Source: Isochrysis galbana
Lineage: Eukaryota; Haptophyta; Isochrysidales; Isochrysidaceae
Reading direction: 5' to 3'
Assembly: GCA_018136815.1 (NCBI GenBank)
Contig: CM030937.1
Coordinates: forward strand, 232,606 to 296,605
Length of the DNA: 64,000 bases
Shown: piece by piece, positions 42,077-54,300 of the stretch
Layout: the number at the start of each line of letters is the position of its first letter
Numbering within the stretch: the stretch's first letter is position 1
Position numbers and translations under genes: made by a program
Notes under the pieces: generated by a model
What the model was told of the DNA's origin: nothing
The model's database searches: none
Seen by the model: the letters and a program-made list of their open reading frames with translations, nothing else

Positions 42077-45000
42077 TCAAGCATACCAGTGGGGGGCGAT
42101 AGCAGCATCTGCAAGCATATCTTGCTGCTCCAACGTGAGGCGCTGCTTGTGTGCAGCCCAATTGTCCTGGTGCGTTCGTTTAAAGTCGGCAAAGGTGCGT
42201 GCGACCGCCGCCTTCAGCGGCTGCGGCTCGCTGGCAAAGCGGCCGAGTCTATCAAGAACCTGCATGGAGCACAGTATGGAAGGCATGTAAGTTGTAAGGG
42301 TGCCGTTGAGGATATGGTTGTACTCGATGGGCACACGTAATACGCCAGCATGGCAAGTGTGGGGATCAAGTGGCCGGGCAAAAACTGCCTGGGTGCTAAC
42401 CTCAGGGAGCCATGCGGGGACGTCGTATGGAGCGAGTGCCACGATGGCAGCGAGGGCGAGGACTCCGGCGTGCCGTTGTGGCAGGAGCTTGCACTTGAGC
42501 TGCGTGTCGGCCCAGCGCAATAGGAGGCGCCGTTCACCGCTCCCGTAGAGGCGCACGAAGCCGGCGAGGATCGGGAGCGCTGCCTCCCGAACCTCAAGCT
42601 GAGCGTCGGCAATCAAGCCAAGAAGCAGCGTGCGGACAACATCGCACGGAGCAGGGTTGAGCGGCGCGAATTGCCCCAAGTAGGCGAGATATTTCAGTGG
42701 CGGGAGCAGGCAGCCCCGCATCCGCCAAGAGGTTGATGACGAGAGGCGCACAATCTCATCCAACGTCGGGCTGAGGAGATGCATCCCCAGCAGCGGCGCC
42801 TGCGAGAAGAGCACGGCGCAAGCGCGACCGGCGTTGGCTAAATCGGGATCCCCCACGCATGCGGCTGCGGAGAGCGCTACTGGAAGCAAGGCGCTCACAT
42901 GGCGGAGTAGCGCATGCGGCCGTCCACTCATCAGTGAGTTGCGCATGCAGCTCAGTGCAACGCCCCGCGCCGCCCGGGCTGCTGCGCGCTCATCAGCTCC
43001 CTCAGGCTCGAGTGGTGCGCCCTCTGCATTCGTGTCGCTAAGTCGGCATTCGAGCACGACATGGGCCACGAAGTCATCAACGCAAGCGCTGATGCGCACT
43101 GCGTGATTGGAGTGCGCCGGCGGTGTCGGATGCGTTGCATGCATGGCGAGGGCGAGGATCGCGCCAATCTCCTCGCGGACCTGGCGTGAGCCATTACTGA
43201 CAGCGTCACGCATATGGGACGCCCGTAGCAAGACCTCGATGAGTGAAGCGCCGCGCCAAGAAAGCTCGGCCAGGATAGGCGCTAGAAGGCGCATCGCGTT
43301 GGCATGTGCGAGGCTCGTCTCGTGGGCAGCCGCGGCGCCCTCCAAGTTCTGAAGGAGCAAGCGCACGAGCCAGCCAAGCCGGCGCGGATCTTGGCATGAT
43401 GCGATGAAACGCAGGCAAATCTGCCAGTCCGCTAATGACTCAACGGGGCATGCACGTAGAGAGGCCGCCATCGGAGCGGCTAGCTCATCTTGAAGTTCGC
43501 GGCGGTCCGCGGCCGGCCAGGAGCCAGCGCCGCGAACTAGCCCACCCAGCGCCTCGAGACCGACGGCGAGGGAGTCGCGCTTGGCGCCCGGCGCCAGTAG
43601 GGCTAGCGCCGCCCGTAGTAGCCGTGTGCGAATGGCCGGTCCAAAGTAGATGGTGAGGCGCTCCACGAGGCGCGCTGCCACAAAACTGAAATTGCATCCG
43701 CCTTGACAGAATGTCGCCGTATACGGCCAACCGCGGCCCATCGCCAACATGGACAACACCATCTCGTGGGGTGCGTCACCACGAGCCGCGACAGACGGCC
43801 CGCCGCCCGCATCGTCGCTTTCCTTGTGGTCCGTTACCAGCCACTCGAGCACGCGACCAAGCTGTGGCTCGCTTAGGAGCAACTCGTCAGCTGCGCTCCC
43901 CAACGGCTCTGGCGTTGCCGACTCACCTGCGCCTTTTGCGGTCATCCCTGCCGCGGCTTGCGCGCGGCACCATCCGGCGGCGACGTCCTCCCACAGAGGA
44001 CCGTCTGGCGGTGCGTCCTCCGCCGCCATCACGTCGGGCACCTCGCCGGGCGTGGCTAGCGGCGCGTTGGTGCTGCCTGCGCGCCGTGCACCGCCGTCGG
44101 GCGGGCGCAACAGCGTAAGGAGCATAGCGCGGCCAAGCTGGCGCACTGCCTTAGTCGGCGAGCAGAGCGCGCGCGAGGCGATGACGGCCATCGACTCACG
44201 CTCGGCCGGGCTAGCCGCCGGCACGACGAGCAGTGCCGAGAGCGCGCTGACCTCATGCGACCAGTGCGTCGCATCCTCACCGCCCACCTCAGCTCCTTCG
44301 CTCATCGGCTGGGTGACGTCGACGGCCGCCACGGAAAGGAGGTCGGAGTAGGCATCGCGACGCGCGGCTGCACGTACGTCGGCCGCATGTCGGTATACAG
44401 GGGCGAGCTTCTCTCGCGCCTCGATCACGGCTGCGTCGGCGCTCTCATCAACCACTGCGAGCGCGAAGGGTTCGATTGGTGGGGGCACATGACGGAGGAC
44501 GTCCTCATGCGCCATGCGCAGACGCATCGAGACGCTTTGACGCCCATGGTCGCGGCTCTTGGCGAGCGCTGTGAGCATGGAGTAGAGAAGCGGCGGGTCG
44601 GTCGCGATGCGGGGCGCGATTCGCGCGTTGCCGAGTAGGTACGCACTCGCCTTCACCTCATGCTCCTCCGCGTCAGCGCGATGGAGGTTGTGTATGACGG
44701 GGAGTAGCTGCTGCCGCGCAAGCCATGGGTGGTGCGTGAGCGAGAGGCCGTAGCCTTCCTGCGCGAGACGGCGCACGCGTGCATAACGGTGGGTGCACAA
44801 AGCGAGCTGCAGTCGGATAAGCGGAGCGAGGGCGGCGCATCGCTCCGCAGCGCCAAACGCTGAGGCGCGTAGCCGGTCTGTGTGGCGCGCGGCGAGCCGC
44901 ATAGCGAGCAGCCCGCGTGCCATCGAGACATGGGCACCTGCGCCTCGCAGCTCGGTCGGCTGTCTGGTCGCGTGAGCCATCTGACGCGGCAGGCCAAGGA

Positions 45001-48000
45001 GTGATGAGGGCCGCTCGACGAGCACAACCTGGCATACGCGGAGGAGTTGGAGCTGCGCCTTGGAACCCTCACGACGGGCGAGGGCCGGGGCGAGCCGCTC
45101 GAGCGTCGTGGCGACGCGCACGCGTAGTACACCAAGTGGGAGGCGACCGGCGCGTGGGAGCACCGAGCGTAGAGGCGCCATCGGCGCGTCCGCCTCGCCG
45201 CCCTCGCCGTCGGGGATGTCAAACTCGAAGCAGGCAGCATCGCCGCCCTCATCTTCGTCGGCAACGTACGGAAGAGCCCCTTTGGCCACGGCGCGCAGCA
45301 TGAGGAGGGCAGCACGGATCTGAAGCTCTGAGAGCGCGCAGGCTCCCGGCTCGCCAGCACGCGCCACCAAAGCCTCGGCCACGCCGACAGCCTCCTCGGC
45401 GAGCGTGACAGCCGCTTCGACCTCGGGAGGACTTGGCTCGTGCCACTCCATCTCAAGGGAAGCGGCGAGCCTTGCAGCGTCCTCCGCATCGGGCGTAGGC
45501 ATCCAACCCCACGCTTCCCATGGGCGCTCGCGCACTGCCGTCATCGCACGAAGCCGTGGCGGGAGTGAACGTAAGTCGCACGGGTAGATGGACAAGAGCG
45601 CCTCCAGTAACCGGCGGCGGAGCTTGTAGGCCGCCTTGCCGACCTTGCGCAGGCCCGCCTCGGCGGCATGGGCCTCGACAGTTGAGAGCACGGCACGCAT
45701 CACAGCCATGTGACGCAGCAGCGCGGCGCCGCCGCACCGGACAGTCTGCGCAAGCAGCTTCACCAGCCAGACGAGCTCGCCCTCCGAGAGCGGCCGGAGC
45801 CCACCGGCCGGAGTGAGGAGGAGTGCGGTCATCGCGGGGACCACGCGGCTCAGCGCAGGTGCAGGTCGGGCAAGCACGGCAGCAGCGAGGTGCGCGCCCA
45901 CGTGCTTGCTAGCGTCGGCAAGTGACGACCGCGGCAGAAGCGCGAGCAGCGTGTTGAGCAGCTCGTCATGCAACGGTGGTGACAACTGCGCCCAAAAAAG
46001 TGCAGCAGTAGCGCGCCACTGCACGAGGAGGAAGCGCTGACCGAGTGAGCCACCGCCTTTGGCCAAACGCTCCTGGTGTTCGAGCGAGTCGAGCATGCGG
46101 CGGAGCGCCTCGCGTGCAAAATCCGGCAGCCATTCTGCAAGCGCCGCGCCGCCTGCTGCAGCCTCGAATTGGGCCTCGGCCTCCGCCTCGGAGCGTGGTG
46201 TAGCGCGTGTGCCACACCAGATGTGCGGCCCAGTACTGGTGCGTGCCGGCTCGTCGCCGATGGATTGGCCAGGCGCACCAAGCGGCGCGACGAGCAGCAG
46301 CTGGTCGATGGCGTGGAGCGAGAGCATCGTCTTGCGCGGGTCATTGGCATCAAGACCTGGGAGCATCAACTCTAGCATTGTACGCATCGCGCGTGGTCCG
46401 TCAGAAAGCGCGGCTAGCGCCGCTGTCGAGGGCTGGCAGCCGGCAGGCACCAGTGGCACGGGGAGCTGAGGGTTTGGCCAAAGGCCGAGCAACACAGGCG
46501 TGATACTGGCAAGTGTCGAGAGCGCGACGCTCGTCTGGTGGACGGCAGTGACAGCCTGTAGCCCCTCGGCCACGCCAGCCTCAAGGATGGGCAGTAGCAG
46601 CTCGGGCGCGAGCCGCAGTGCATACTTGGCGGCCGAGTCGGCGCAGCGGGCGAGCAGCCCTGATTTGGAATAGCGCGCCTGCGTGATGAGCGGCTCGAGA
46701 GCACAGGCGAGCGCCCAAACGTCACGCGCACCGAGTGGCAGAGCGCCGCATGCCGACGGGGCTTCAGGTCGCGAGCGCTCGACGCGCACGCGCCACCACG
46801 AGAACTGTGCGATCGCTTGCAGGAAGTAGCCCACCTCGGAGCTCCACGAGCCGGAGTTGGACGGGTGGCAGTATGGTTCGATGCAACGCAGCAGTTGACG
46901 CAGCTGTGTCCACGCGCGTACACTGGCTACTGCTGCACATGTGCCGGCCGCCGGCGGGTGGTGCCCCTCAGCATCCGCTGCACACTCCTCTTCCTCCGAG
47001 GCAGCCGCAACCTGCGTCTCGCGCCAGGCAGCCGCCTCGGAGTGGTCGGCGAAGAAGGGTGGCGGAGGCGGCGGCTCGGCACTCGTCGGCACCGCGGGCA
47101 GCGTAAGAATGAGGAGCCGCGCGGCCGCGCGCAGCGCGTCGGATGTGCCGCACCGCTCAAAGACGCTCAGGATCTCCCATGGCGCGCGCAGCACTGATGG
47201 CCGCAATTGTGCGGACGCTTCCTGCCCGCCGGGCAGCCGGAGCAGCCGCAGGCAGCACGAATGAATCATTGGCAGCAATGGAGCCCAGTCCACGCGCACG
47301 GCATGCCCATAGAACTCGTCCTTAACAAGCCGACCAAGTAGACCAAGCCACAGGCCGTCATACTCAGCGCTGCCGTCGACCCCAACGCCATGCCACAGTG
47401 AGAGCACAGCCGGTAGCCACGTGCGGCTAGCTGCGCCGTGCGTAGGCAGCATGAGGGAAAGCATCCCCGCCACGAGCATGAAGCGTGCCGGGTCGTGCGG
47501 ACAGAGCAGCGGCTCCGCCGCCACGAGCATCTCAGTGGCCGCCTCTTCAGTAAAGTGGCGCCGGCACTGGCTCGCGGCGCGCGCTAGCTCGGCGCGGAGC
47601 GACCGAACACCGGCGCGGCTGGCGTAAGTGGGCGGCCCATCTGGTGGCAGGTGGTGCTCGAGCAGCAGTTCCCACAACGGTTGCCATGGGAGCGAGAGCG
47701 CGTGCATGTGCTTAGAGCGGCGTAGCACGTGCGAGAGCAGAGCGGCCGCGTGCTGCCTGCGCGAGGGCGGAAGGCCAGCCACGGTGGTCACGCGGAAAAG
47801 GAGACGTGCGAGGCCGGCGCGCGAGGCATCGTCAGTGCGCGGCTTGGAGCGCAGCACGGCCGAAAGCTCGTGCATCGCGTGGGGCACGCCCAGGAGGAGG
47901 TCTCCGGCGGAGAGGGAGAGAGAGAGAGCAGCTGAGGCGGCGTGCAGCGCGGAGGTCTGCTCTGTGTGGAGGCGTGCCGCGTAGCTCGGTGGAAGAGCGC

Positions 48001-48046
48001 CGTTGAGCGCCGCTTCATGCCCCTCGCGCGCCTGCCGGTGCGCCAT
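42077..48046 (-). CDS. PSME4: Proteasome activator PA200/Blm10 (PSME4)
   Basis: A giant HEAT-like solenoid that caps the 20S proteasome and promotes ubiquitin-independent peptide and histone degradation. Single exon, 1989 residues from ATG 48046 (MAHRQAREG); human PA200 is about 1843. Family features: LPWQPLWELLLEHH near 95, EYDGLWLGLLGRLVKDEFYG followed by VDWAPLLPMIHSCCLRLLRL near 240-280, ELVWLVKLLAQTVRCGGAAL, repeated Ala/Leu-rich helices throughout, and a C-terminus LEQQDMLADAAIAPHWYA. The final WYA fits the HbYX motif (YYA in yeast and human) that docks in a pocket of the 20S alpha ring. The frame stays open 109 codons upstream (to 48373), but that part is GA-rich low complexity running into the satellite, so the internal ATG is preferred. 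The satellite array begins about 290 bp upstream. Confidence 0.88.
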   Translation of the reverse strand: MAHRQAREGHEAALNGALPPSYAARLHTEQTSALHAASAALSLSLSAGDLLLGVPHAMHELSAVLRSKPRTDDASRAGLARLLFRVTTVAGLPPSRRQHAAALLSHVLRRSKHMHALSLPWQPLWELLLEHHLPPDGPPTYASRAGVRSLRAELARAASQCRRHFTEEAATEMLVAAEPLLCPHDPARFMLVAGMLSLMLPTHGAASRTWLPAVLSLWHGVGVDGSAEYDGLWLGLLGRLVKDEFYGHAVRVDWAPLLPMIHSCCLRLLRLPGGQEASAQLRPSVLRAPWEILSVFERCGTSDALRAAARLLILTLPAVPTSAEPPPPPPFFADHSEAAAWRETQVAAASEEEECAADAEGHHPPAAGTCAAVASVRAWTQLRQLLRCIEPYCHPSNSGSWSSEVGYFLQAIAQFSWWRVRVERSRPEAPSACGALPLGARDVWALACALEPLITQARYSKSGLLARCADSAAKYALRLAPELLLPILEAGVAEGLQAVTAVHQTSVALSTLASITPVLLGLWPNPQLPVPLVPAGCQPSTAALAALSDGPRAMRTMLELMLPGLDANDPRKTMLSLHAIDQLLLVAPLGAPGQSIGDEPARTSTGPHIWCGTRATPRSEAEAEAQFEAAAGGAALAEWLPDFAREALRRMLDSLEHQERLAKGGGSLGQRFLLVQWRATAALFWAQLSPPLHDELLNTLLALLPRSSLADASKHVGAHLAAAVLARPAPALSRVVPAMTALLLTPAGGLRPLSEGELVWLVKLLAQTVRCGGAALLRHMAVMRAVLSTVEAHAAEAGLRKVGKAAYKLRRRLLEALLSIYPCDLRSLPPRLRAMTAVRERPWEAWGWMPTPDAEDAARLAASLEMEWHEPSPPEVEAAVTLAEEAVGVAEALVARAGEPGACALSELQIRAALLMLRAVAKGALPYVADEDEGGDAACFEFDIPDGEGGEADAPMAPLRSVLPRAGRLPLGVLRVRVATTLERLAPALARREGSKAQLQLLRVCQVVLVERPSSLLGLPRQMAHATRQPTELRGAGAHVSMARGLLAMRLAARHTDRLRASAFGAAERCAALAPLIRLQLALCTHRYARVRRLAQEGYGLSLTHHPWLARQQLLPVIHNLHRADAEEHEVKASAYLLGNARIAPRIATDPPLLYSMLTALAKSRDHGRQSVSMRLRMAHEDVLRHVPPPIEPFALAVVDESADAAVIEAREKLAPVYRHAADVRAAARRDAYSDLLSVAAVDVTQPMSEGAEVGGEDATHWSHEVSALSALLVVPAASPAERESMAVIASRALCSPTKAVRQLGRAMLLTLLRPPDGGARRAGSTNAPLATPGEVPDVMAAEDAPPDGPLWEDVAAGWCRAQAAAGMTAKGAGESATPEPLGSAADELLLSEPQLGRVLEWLVTDHKESDDAGGGPSVAARGDAPHEMVLSMLAMGRGWPYTATFCQGGCNFSFVAARLVERLTIYFGPAIRTRLLRAALALLAPGAKRDSLAVGLEALGGLVRGAGSWPAADRRELQDELAAPMAASLRACPVESLADWQICLRFIASCQDPRRLGWLVRLLLQNLEGAAAAHETSLAHANAMRLLAPILAELSWRGASLIEVLLRASHMRDAVSNGSRQVREEIGAILALAMHATHPTPPAHSNHAVRISACVDDFVAHVVLECRLSDTNAEGAPLEPEGADERAAARAARGVALSCMRNSLMSGRPHALLRHVSALLPVALSAAACVGDPDLANAGRACAVLFSQAPLLGMHLLSPTLDEIVRLSSSTSWRMRGCLLPPLKYLAYLGQFAPLNPAPCDVVRTLLLGLIADAQLEVREAALPILAGFVRLYGSGERRLLLRWADTQLKCKLLPQRHAGVLALAAIVALAPYDVPAWLPEVSTQAVFARPLDPHTCHAGVLRVPIEYNHILNGTLTTYMPSILCSMQVLDRLGRFASEPQPLKAAVARTFADFKRTHQDNWAAHKQRLTLEQQDMLADAAIAPHWYA

Positions 48047-48333
48047 CGCAAGGGGAGAGGGAAGGGGAGAGGGAAGGGGAGAGGGGAATGGGAGGGGGGA
48101 AGGGCAGAGGCAAAGGCGAGAGGGAAAGGGGGAGAGGGGAGGGAAGCAGGGAGGGGAAGGGGAGGCGAGGGGTGGGGTGGGGGTGAGGGAGGGGGCGGGT
48201 TGGCAGAGCAAGTGAAGCAGAGGGAGAGGGGTGGGATAGAAGAGGGAGAGGGAGAGGAGGCAGGGAGAGGGAGGGAGAGGAGGCAAGAGGGGCGGAGGAG
48301 GCGCCTCTCTCTCCTCTCTCTCTCTCTCTCTCT
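48047..48333 (-). promoter_or_regulatory. PSME4 5' region, polypyrimidine on coding strand
   Basis: On the PSME4 strand this is CT/CCTCCC-rich throughout, typical of promoters and leaders in GC-rich microalgae. No TATA box. No defined transcription start can be read from it. Confidence 0.4.
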
Positions 48334-51300
48334 CGAGGGCGCGGGACTCTCGCGAGGGAGGGACCCTTCTCACTTCTAACCCCTGGCGGCCGGCACTCTC
48401 TACAACAAAACCCCGAGGGCGCGGGACTCTCGCGCGGGGGGAAGGGAGGGGACCCTTCTCACTTCTAGCGCCTGGCGGCCGGCACTCTCTACAACTAAAC
48501 CCCGAGGGCGCGGGACTCTCGCGCGGGGGGGAGGGAGGGGACCCTTCTCACTTCTAACGCCTGGCGGCCGGCACTCTCTACAACTAAACCCCGAGGGCGC
48601 GGGACTCTCGCGCGGGGGGGAGGGAGGCGACCCTTCTCACTTCTAGCGCCTGGCGGCCGGCACTCTCTACAACAAAACCCCGAGGGCGCGGGACTCTCGC
48701 GCGGGGGGGAGGGAGGGGACCCTTCTCACTTCTAACCCCTGGCGGCCGGCACTCTCTACAACAAAACCCCGAGGGCGCGGGACTCTCGCGCGGGGGGAAG
48801 GGAGGGGACCCTTCTCACTTCTAGCGCCTGGCGGCCGGCACTCTCTACAACAAAACCCCGAGGGCGCGGGACTCTCGCGCGGGGGGAAGGGAGGGGACCC
48901 TTCTCACTTCTAACGCCTGGCGGCCGGCACTCTCTACAACAAAACCCCGAGGGCGCGGGACTCTCGCGCGGGGGGAAGGGAGGGGACCCTTCTCACTTCT
49001 AGCGCCTGGCGGCCGGCACTCTCTACAACAAAACCCCGAGGGCGCGGGACTCTCGCGCGGGGGGAAGGGAGGGGACCCTTCTCACTTCTAACGCCTGGCG
49101 GCCGGCACTCTCTACAACAAAACCCCGAGGGCGCGGGACTCTCGCGCGGGGGGAGGGAGGGGACCCTTCTCACTTCTAGCGCCTGGCGGCCGGCACTCTC
49201 TACAACAAAACCCCGAGGGCGCGGGACTCTCGCGCGGGGGGGAGGGAGGGGACCCTTCTCACTTCTAGCGCCTGGCGGCCGGCACTCTCTACAACTAAAC
49301 CCCGAGGGCGCGGGACTCTCGCGCGGGGGGAAGGGAGGGGACCCTTCTCACTTCTAACGCCTGGCGGCCGGCACTCTCTACAACTAAACCCCGAGGGCGC
49401 GGGACTCTCGCGCGGGGGGGAGGGAGGGGACCCTTCTCACTTCTAACGCCTGGCGGCCGGCACTCTCTACAACAAAACCCCGAGGGCGCGGGACTCTCGC
49501 GCGGGGGGAGGGAGGGGACCCTTCTCACTTCTAACGCCTGGCGGCCGGCACTCTCTACAACAAAACCCCGAGGGCGCGGGACTCTCGCGCGGGGGGAGGG
49601 AGGGGACCCTTCTCACTTCTAACGCCTGGCGGCCGGCACTCTCTACAACAAAACCCCGAGGGCGCGGGACTCTCGCGCGGGGGGAAGGGAGGGGACCCTT
49701 CTCACTTCTAACGCCTGGCGGCCGGCACTCTCTACAACAAAACCCCGAGGGCGCGGGACTCTCGCGCGGGGGGAAGGGAGGGGACCCTTCTCACTTCTAG
49801 CGCCTGGCGGCCGGCACTCTCTACAACAAAACCCCGAGGGCGCGGGACTCTCGCGCGGGGGGAAGGGAGGGACCCTTCTCACTTCTAACGCCTGGCGGCC
49901 GGCACTCTCTACAACAAAACCCCGAGGGCGCGGGACTCTCGCGCGGGGGGGAGGGAGGGGACCCTTCTCACTTCTAACGCCTGGCGGCCGGCACTCTCTA
50001 CAACTAAACCCCGAGGGCGCGGGAATCTCGCGCGGGGGGAAGGGAGGGGACCCTTCTCACTTCTAGCGCCTGGCGGCCGGCACTCTCTACAACAAAACCC
50101 CGAGGGCGCGGGACTCTCGCGCGGGGGGGAGGGAGGGGACCCTTCTCACTTCTAACCCCTGGCGGCCGGCACTCTCTACAACAAAACCCCGAGGGCGCGG
50201 GACTCTCGCGCGGGGGAAGGGAGGGGACCCTTCTCACTTCTAGCGCCTGGCGGCCGGCACTCTCTACAACAAAACCCCGAGGGCGCGGGACTCTCGCGCG
50301 GGGGGAGGGAGGGGACCCTTCTCACTTCTAACGCCTGGCGGCCGGCACTCTCTACAACAAAACCCCGAGGGCGCGGGACTCTCGCGCGGGGGGAAGGGAG
50401 GGGACCCTTCTCACTTCTAGCGCCTGGCGGCCGGCACTCTCTACAACAAAACCCCGAGGGCGCGGGACTCTCGCGCGGGGGAAGGGAGGGACCCTTCTCA
50501 CTTCTAACGCCTGGCGGCCGGCACTCTCTACAACAAAACCCCGAGGGCGCGGGACTCTCGCGCGGGGGGAGGGAGGGGACCCTTCTCACTTCTAACGCCT
50601 GGCGGCCGGCACTCTCTACAACTAAACCCCGAGGGCGCGGGACTCTCGCGCGGGGGGAAGGGAGGGGACCCTTCTCACTTCTAGCGCCTGGCGGTCGGCA
50701 CTCTCTACAACAAAACCCCGAGGGCGCGGGACTCTCGCGCGGGGGGGAGGGAGGGGACCCTTCTCACTTCTAACGCCTGCAGCCGGCACTCTCTACAACT
50801 AAACCCCGAGGGCGCGGGACTCTCGCGCGGGGGGAAGGGAGGGGACCCTTCTCACTTCTAGCGCATGGCGGCCGGCACTCTCTACAACAAAACCCCGAGG
50901 GCGCGGGACTCTCGCGCGGGGGGAAGGGAGGGGACCCTTCTCACTTCTAACGCCTGGCGGCCGGCACTCTCTACAACAAAACCCCGAGGGCGCGGGACTC
51001 TCGAGCGGGGGGAAGGGAGGGACCCTTCTCACTTCTAACGCCTGGCGGCCGGCACTCTCTACAACAAAACCCCGAGGGCGCGGGACTCTCGCGCGGGGGG
51101 AGGGAGGGGACTCTTCTCACTTCTAACGCCTGGCGGCCGGCACTCTCTACAACAAAACCTTGAGGGCGCGGGACTCTCGCGCGGGGGGAGGGAGGGGACC
51201 CTTCTCACTTCTAGCGCCTGGCGGCCGGCACTCTCTACAACAAAACCCCGAGGGCGCGGGACTCTCGCGCGGGGGAAGGGAGGGGACCCTTCTCACTTCT

Positions 51301-54300
51301 AACGCCTGGCGGCCGGCACTCTCTACAACTAAACCCCGAGGGCGCGGGACTCTCGCGCGGGGGGAAGGGAGGGGACCCTTCTCACTTCTAACGCCTAGCG
51401 GCCGGCACTCTCTACAACTAAACCCCGAGGGCGCGGGACTCTCGCGCGGGGGGAGGGAGGGGACCCTTCTCACTTCTAACGCCTGGCGGCCGGCACTCTC
51501 TACAACTAAACCCCGAGGGCGCGGGACTCTCGCGCGGGGGGAGGGAGGCGACCCTTCTCACTTCTAGCGCCTGGCGGCCGGCACTCTCTACAACAAAACC
51601 CCGAGGGCGCGGGACTCTCGCGCGGGGGGGAGGGAGGGGACCCTTCTCACTTCTAACGCCTGGCGGCCGGCACTCTCTACAACAAAACCCCGAGGGCGCG
51701 GGACTCTCGCGCGCGGGGAAGGGAGGGGACTCTTCTCACTTCTAACGCCTGGCGGCCGGCACTCTCTACAACAAAACCCCGAGGGCGCGGGACTCTCGCG
51801 CGGGGGGAGGGAGGGGACCCTTCTCACTTCTAGCGCCTGGCGGCCGGCACTCTCTACAACAAAACCCCGAGGGCGCGGGACTCTCGCGCGGGGGGAAGGG
51901 AGGGGACCCTTCTCACTTCTAACGCCTGGCGGCCGGCACTCTCTACAACTAAACCCCGAGGGCGCGGGACTCTCGCGCGGGGGGAAGGGAGGGGACCCTT
52001 CTCACTTCTAGCGCCTGGCGGCCGGCACTCTCTACAACAAAACCCCGAGGGCGCGGGACTCTCGCGCGGGGGGAAGGGAGGGACCCTTCTCACTTCTAAC
52101 GCCTGGCGGCCGGCACTCTCTACAACTAAACCCCGAGGGCGCGGGACTCTCGCGCGGGGGGGAGGGAGGCGACCCTTCTCACTTCTAGCGCCTGGCGGCC
52201 GGCACTCTCTACAACAAAACCCCGAGGGCGCGGGACTCTCGCGCGGGGGGAGGGAGGGGACCCTTCTCACTTCTAACGCCTGGCGGCCGGCACTCTCTAC
52301 AACAAAACCCCGAGGGCGCGGGACTCTCGCGCGCGGGGAAGGGAGGGGACCCTTCTCACTTCTAACGCCTGGCGGCCGGCACTCTCTACAACAAAACCCC
52401 GAGGGCGCGGGACTCTCGCGCGGGGGAAGGGAGGGGACCCTTCTCACTTCTAGCGCCTGGCGGCCGGCACTCTCTACAACAAAACCCCGAGGGCGCGGGA
52501 CTCTCGCGCGGGGGGAAGGGAGGGGACCCTTCTCACTTCTAGCGTCTGGCGGCCGGCACTCTCTACAACAAAACCTCGAGGGCGCGGGACTCTCGAGCGG
52601 GGGGAAGGGAGGGACCCTTCTCACTTCTAACGCCTGGCGGCCGGCACTCTCTACAACAAAACCCCGAGGGCGCGGGACTCTCGCGCGGGGGGAAGGGAGG
52701 GGACCCTTCTCACTTCTAGCGCCTGGCGGCCGGCACTCTCTACAACAAAACCCCGAGGGCGCGGGAATCTCGAGCGGGGGGAAGGGAGGGACCCTTCTCA
52801 CTTCTAACGCCTGGCGGCCGGCACTCTCTACAACAAAACCCCGAGGGCGCGGGACTCTCGAGCGGGGGGAAGGGAGGGACCCTTCTCACTTCTAACGCCT
52901 CGCGGCCGGCACTCTCTACAACAAAACCCCGAGGGCGCGGGACTCTCGCGCGGGGGGAAGGGAGGGGACCCTTCTCACTTCTAACGCCTGGCGGCCGGCA
53001 CTCTTTACCACAAAACCCCGAGGGCGCGGGACTCTCGCGCGGGGGAAGGGAGGGACCCTTCTCACTTCTAACGCCTGGCGGCTGGCACTCTCTACAACAA
53101 AACCCCGAGGGCGCGGGACTCTCGCGCGGGGGGAAGGGAGGGGACCCTTCTCACTTCTAACGCCTGGCGGCCGGCACTCTCTACAACAAAACCCCGAGGG
53201 CGCGGGACTCTCGCGCGGGGGGAAGGGAGGGGACCCTTCTCACTTCTAGCGCCTGGCGGCCGGCACTCTCTACAACAAAACCCCGAGGGCGCGGGACTCT
53301 CGCGCGGGGGGAAGGGAGGGACCCTTCTCACTTCTAACGCCTGGCGGCCGGCACTCTCTACAACAAAACCCCGAGGGCGCGGGACTCTCGCGCGGGGGGA
53401 GGGAGGGGACCCTTCTCACTTCTAACGCCTGGCGGCCGGCACTCTCTACAACTAAACCCCGAGGGCGCGGGAATCTCGCGCGGGGGGAAGGGAGGGGACC
53501 CTTCTCACTTCTAGCGCCTGGCGGCCGGCACTCTCTACAACAAAACCCCGAGGGCGCGGGACCCTCGCGCGGGGGGAGGGAGGGGACCCTTCTCACTTCT
53601 AACGCCTGCAGCCGGCACTCTCTACAACAAAACCCCGAGGGCGCGGGACTCTCGCGCGGGGGGAGGGAGGGGACCCTTCTCACTTCTAACGCCTGGCGGC
53701 CGGCACTCTCTACAACTAAACCCCGAGGGCGCGGGAATCTCGCGCGGGGGGAAGGGAGGGGACCCTTCTCACTTCTAACGCCTGGCGGCCGGCACTCTCT
53801 ACAACAAAACCCCGAGGGCGCGGGACTCTCGCGCGGGGGGAAGGGAGGGGACCCTTCTCACTTCTAGCGCCTGGCGGCCGGCACTCTCTACAACAAAACC
53901 CCGAGGGCGCGGGACTCTCGCGCGGGGGGAAGGGAGGGGACCCTTCTCACTTCTAGCGTCTGGCGGCCGGCACTCTCTACAACAAAACCTCGAGGGCGCG
54001 GGACTCTCGAGCGGGGGGAAGGGAGGGACCCTTCTCACTTCTAACGCCTGGCGGCCGGCACTCTCTACAACAAAACCCCGAGGGCGCGGGACTCTCGCGC
54101 GGGGGGAAGGGAGGGGACCCTTCTCACTTCTAGCGCCTGGCGGCCGGCACTCTCTACAACAAAACCCCGAGGGCGCGGGAATCTCGAGCGGGGGGAAGGG
54201 AGGGACCCTTCTCACTTCTAACGCCTGGCGGCCGGCACTCTCTACAACAAAACCCCGAGGGCGCGGGACTCTCGAGCGGGGGGAAGGGAGGGACCCTTCT

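Noticed and set aside
48047-48373. N-terminal extension of PSME4 by 109 residues
   Set aside because: Low-complexity Pro/Leu/Arg sequence starting inside the satellite; the ATG at 48046 is more likely.
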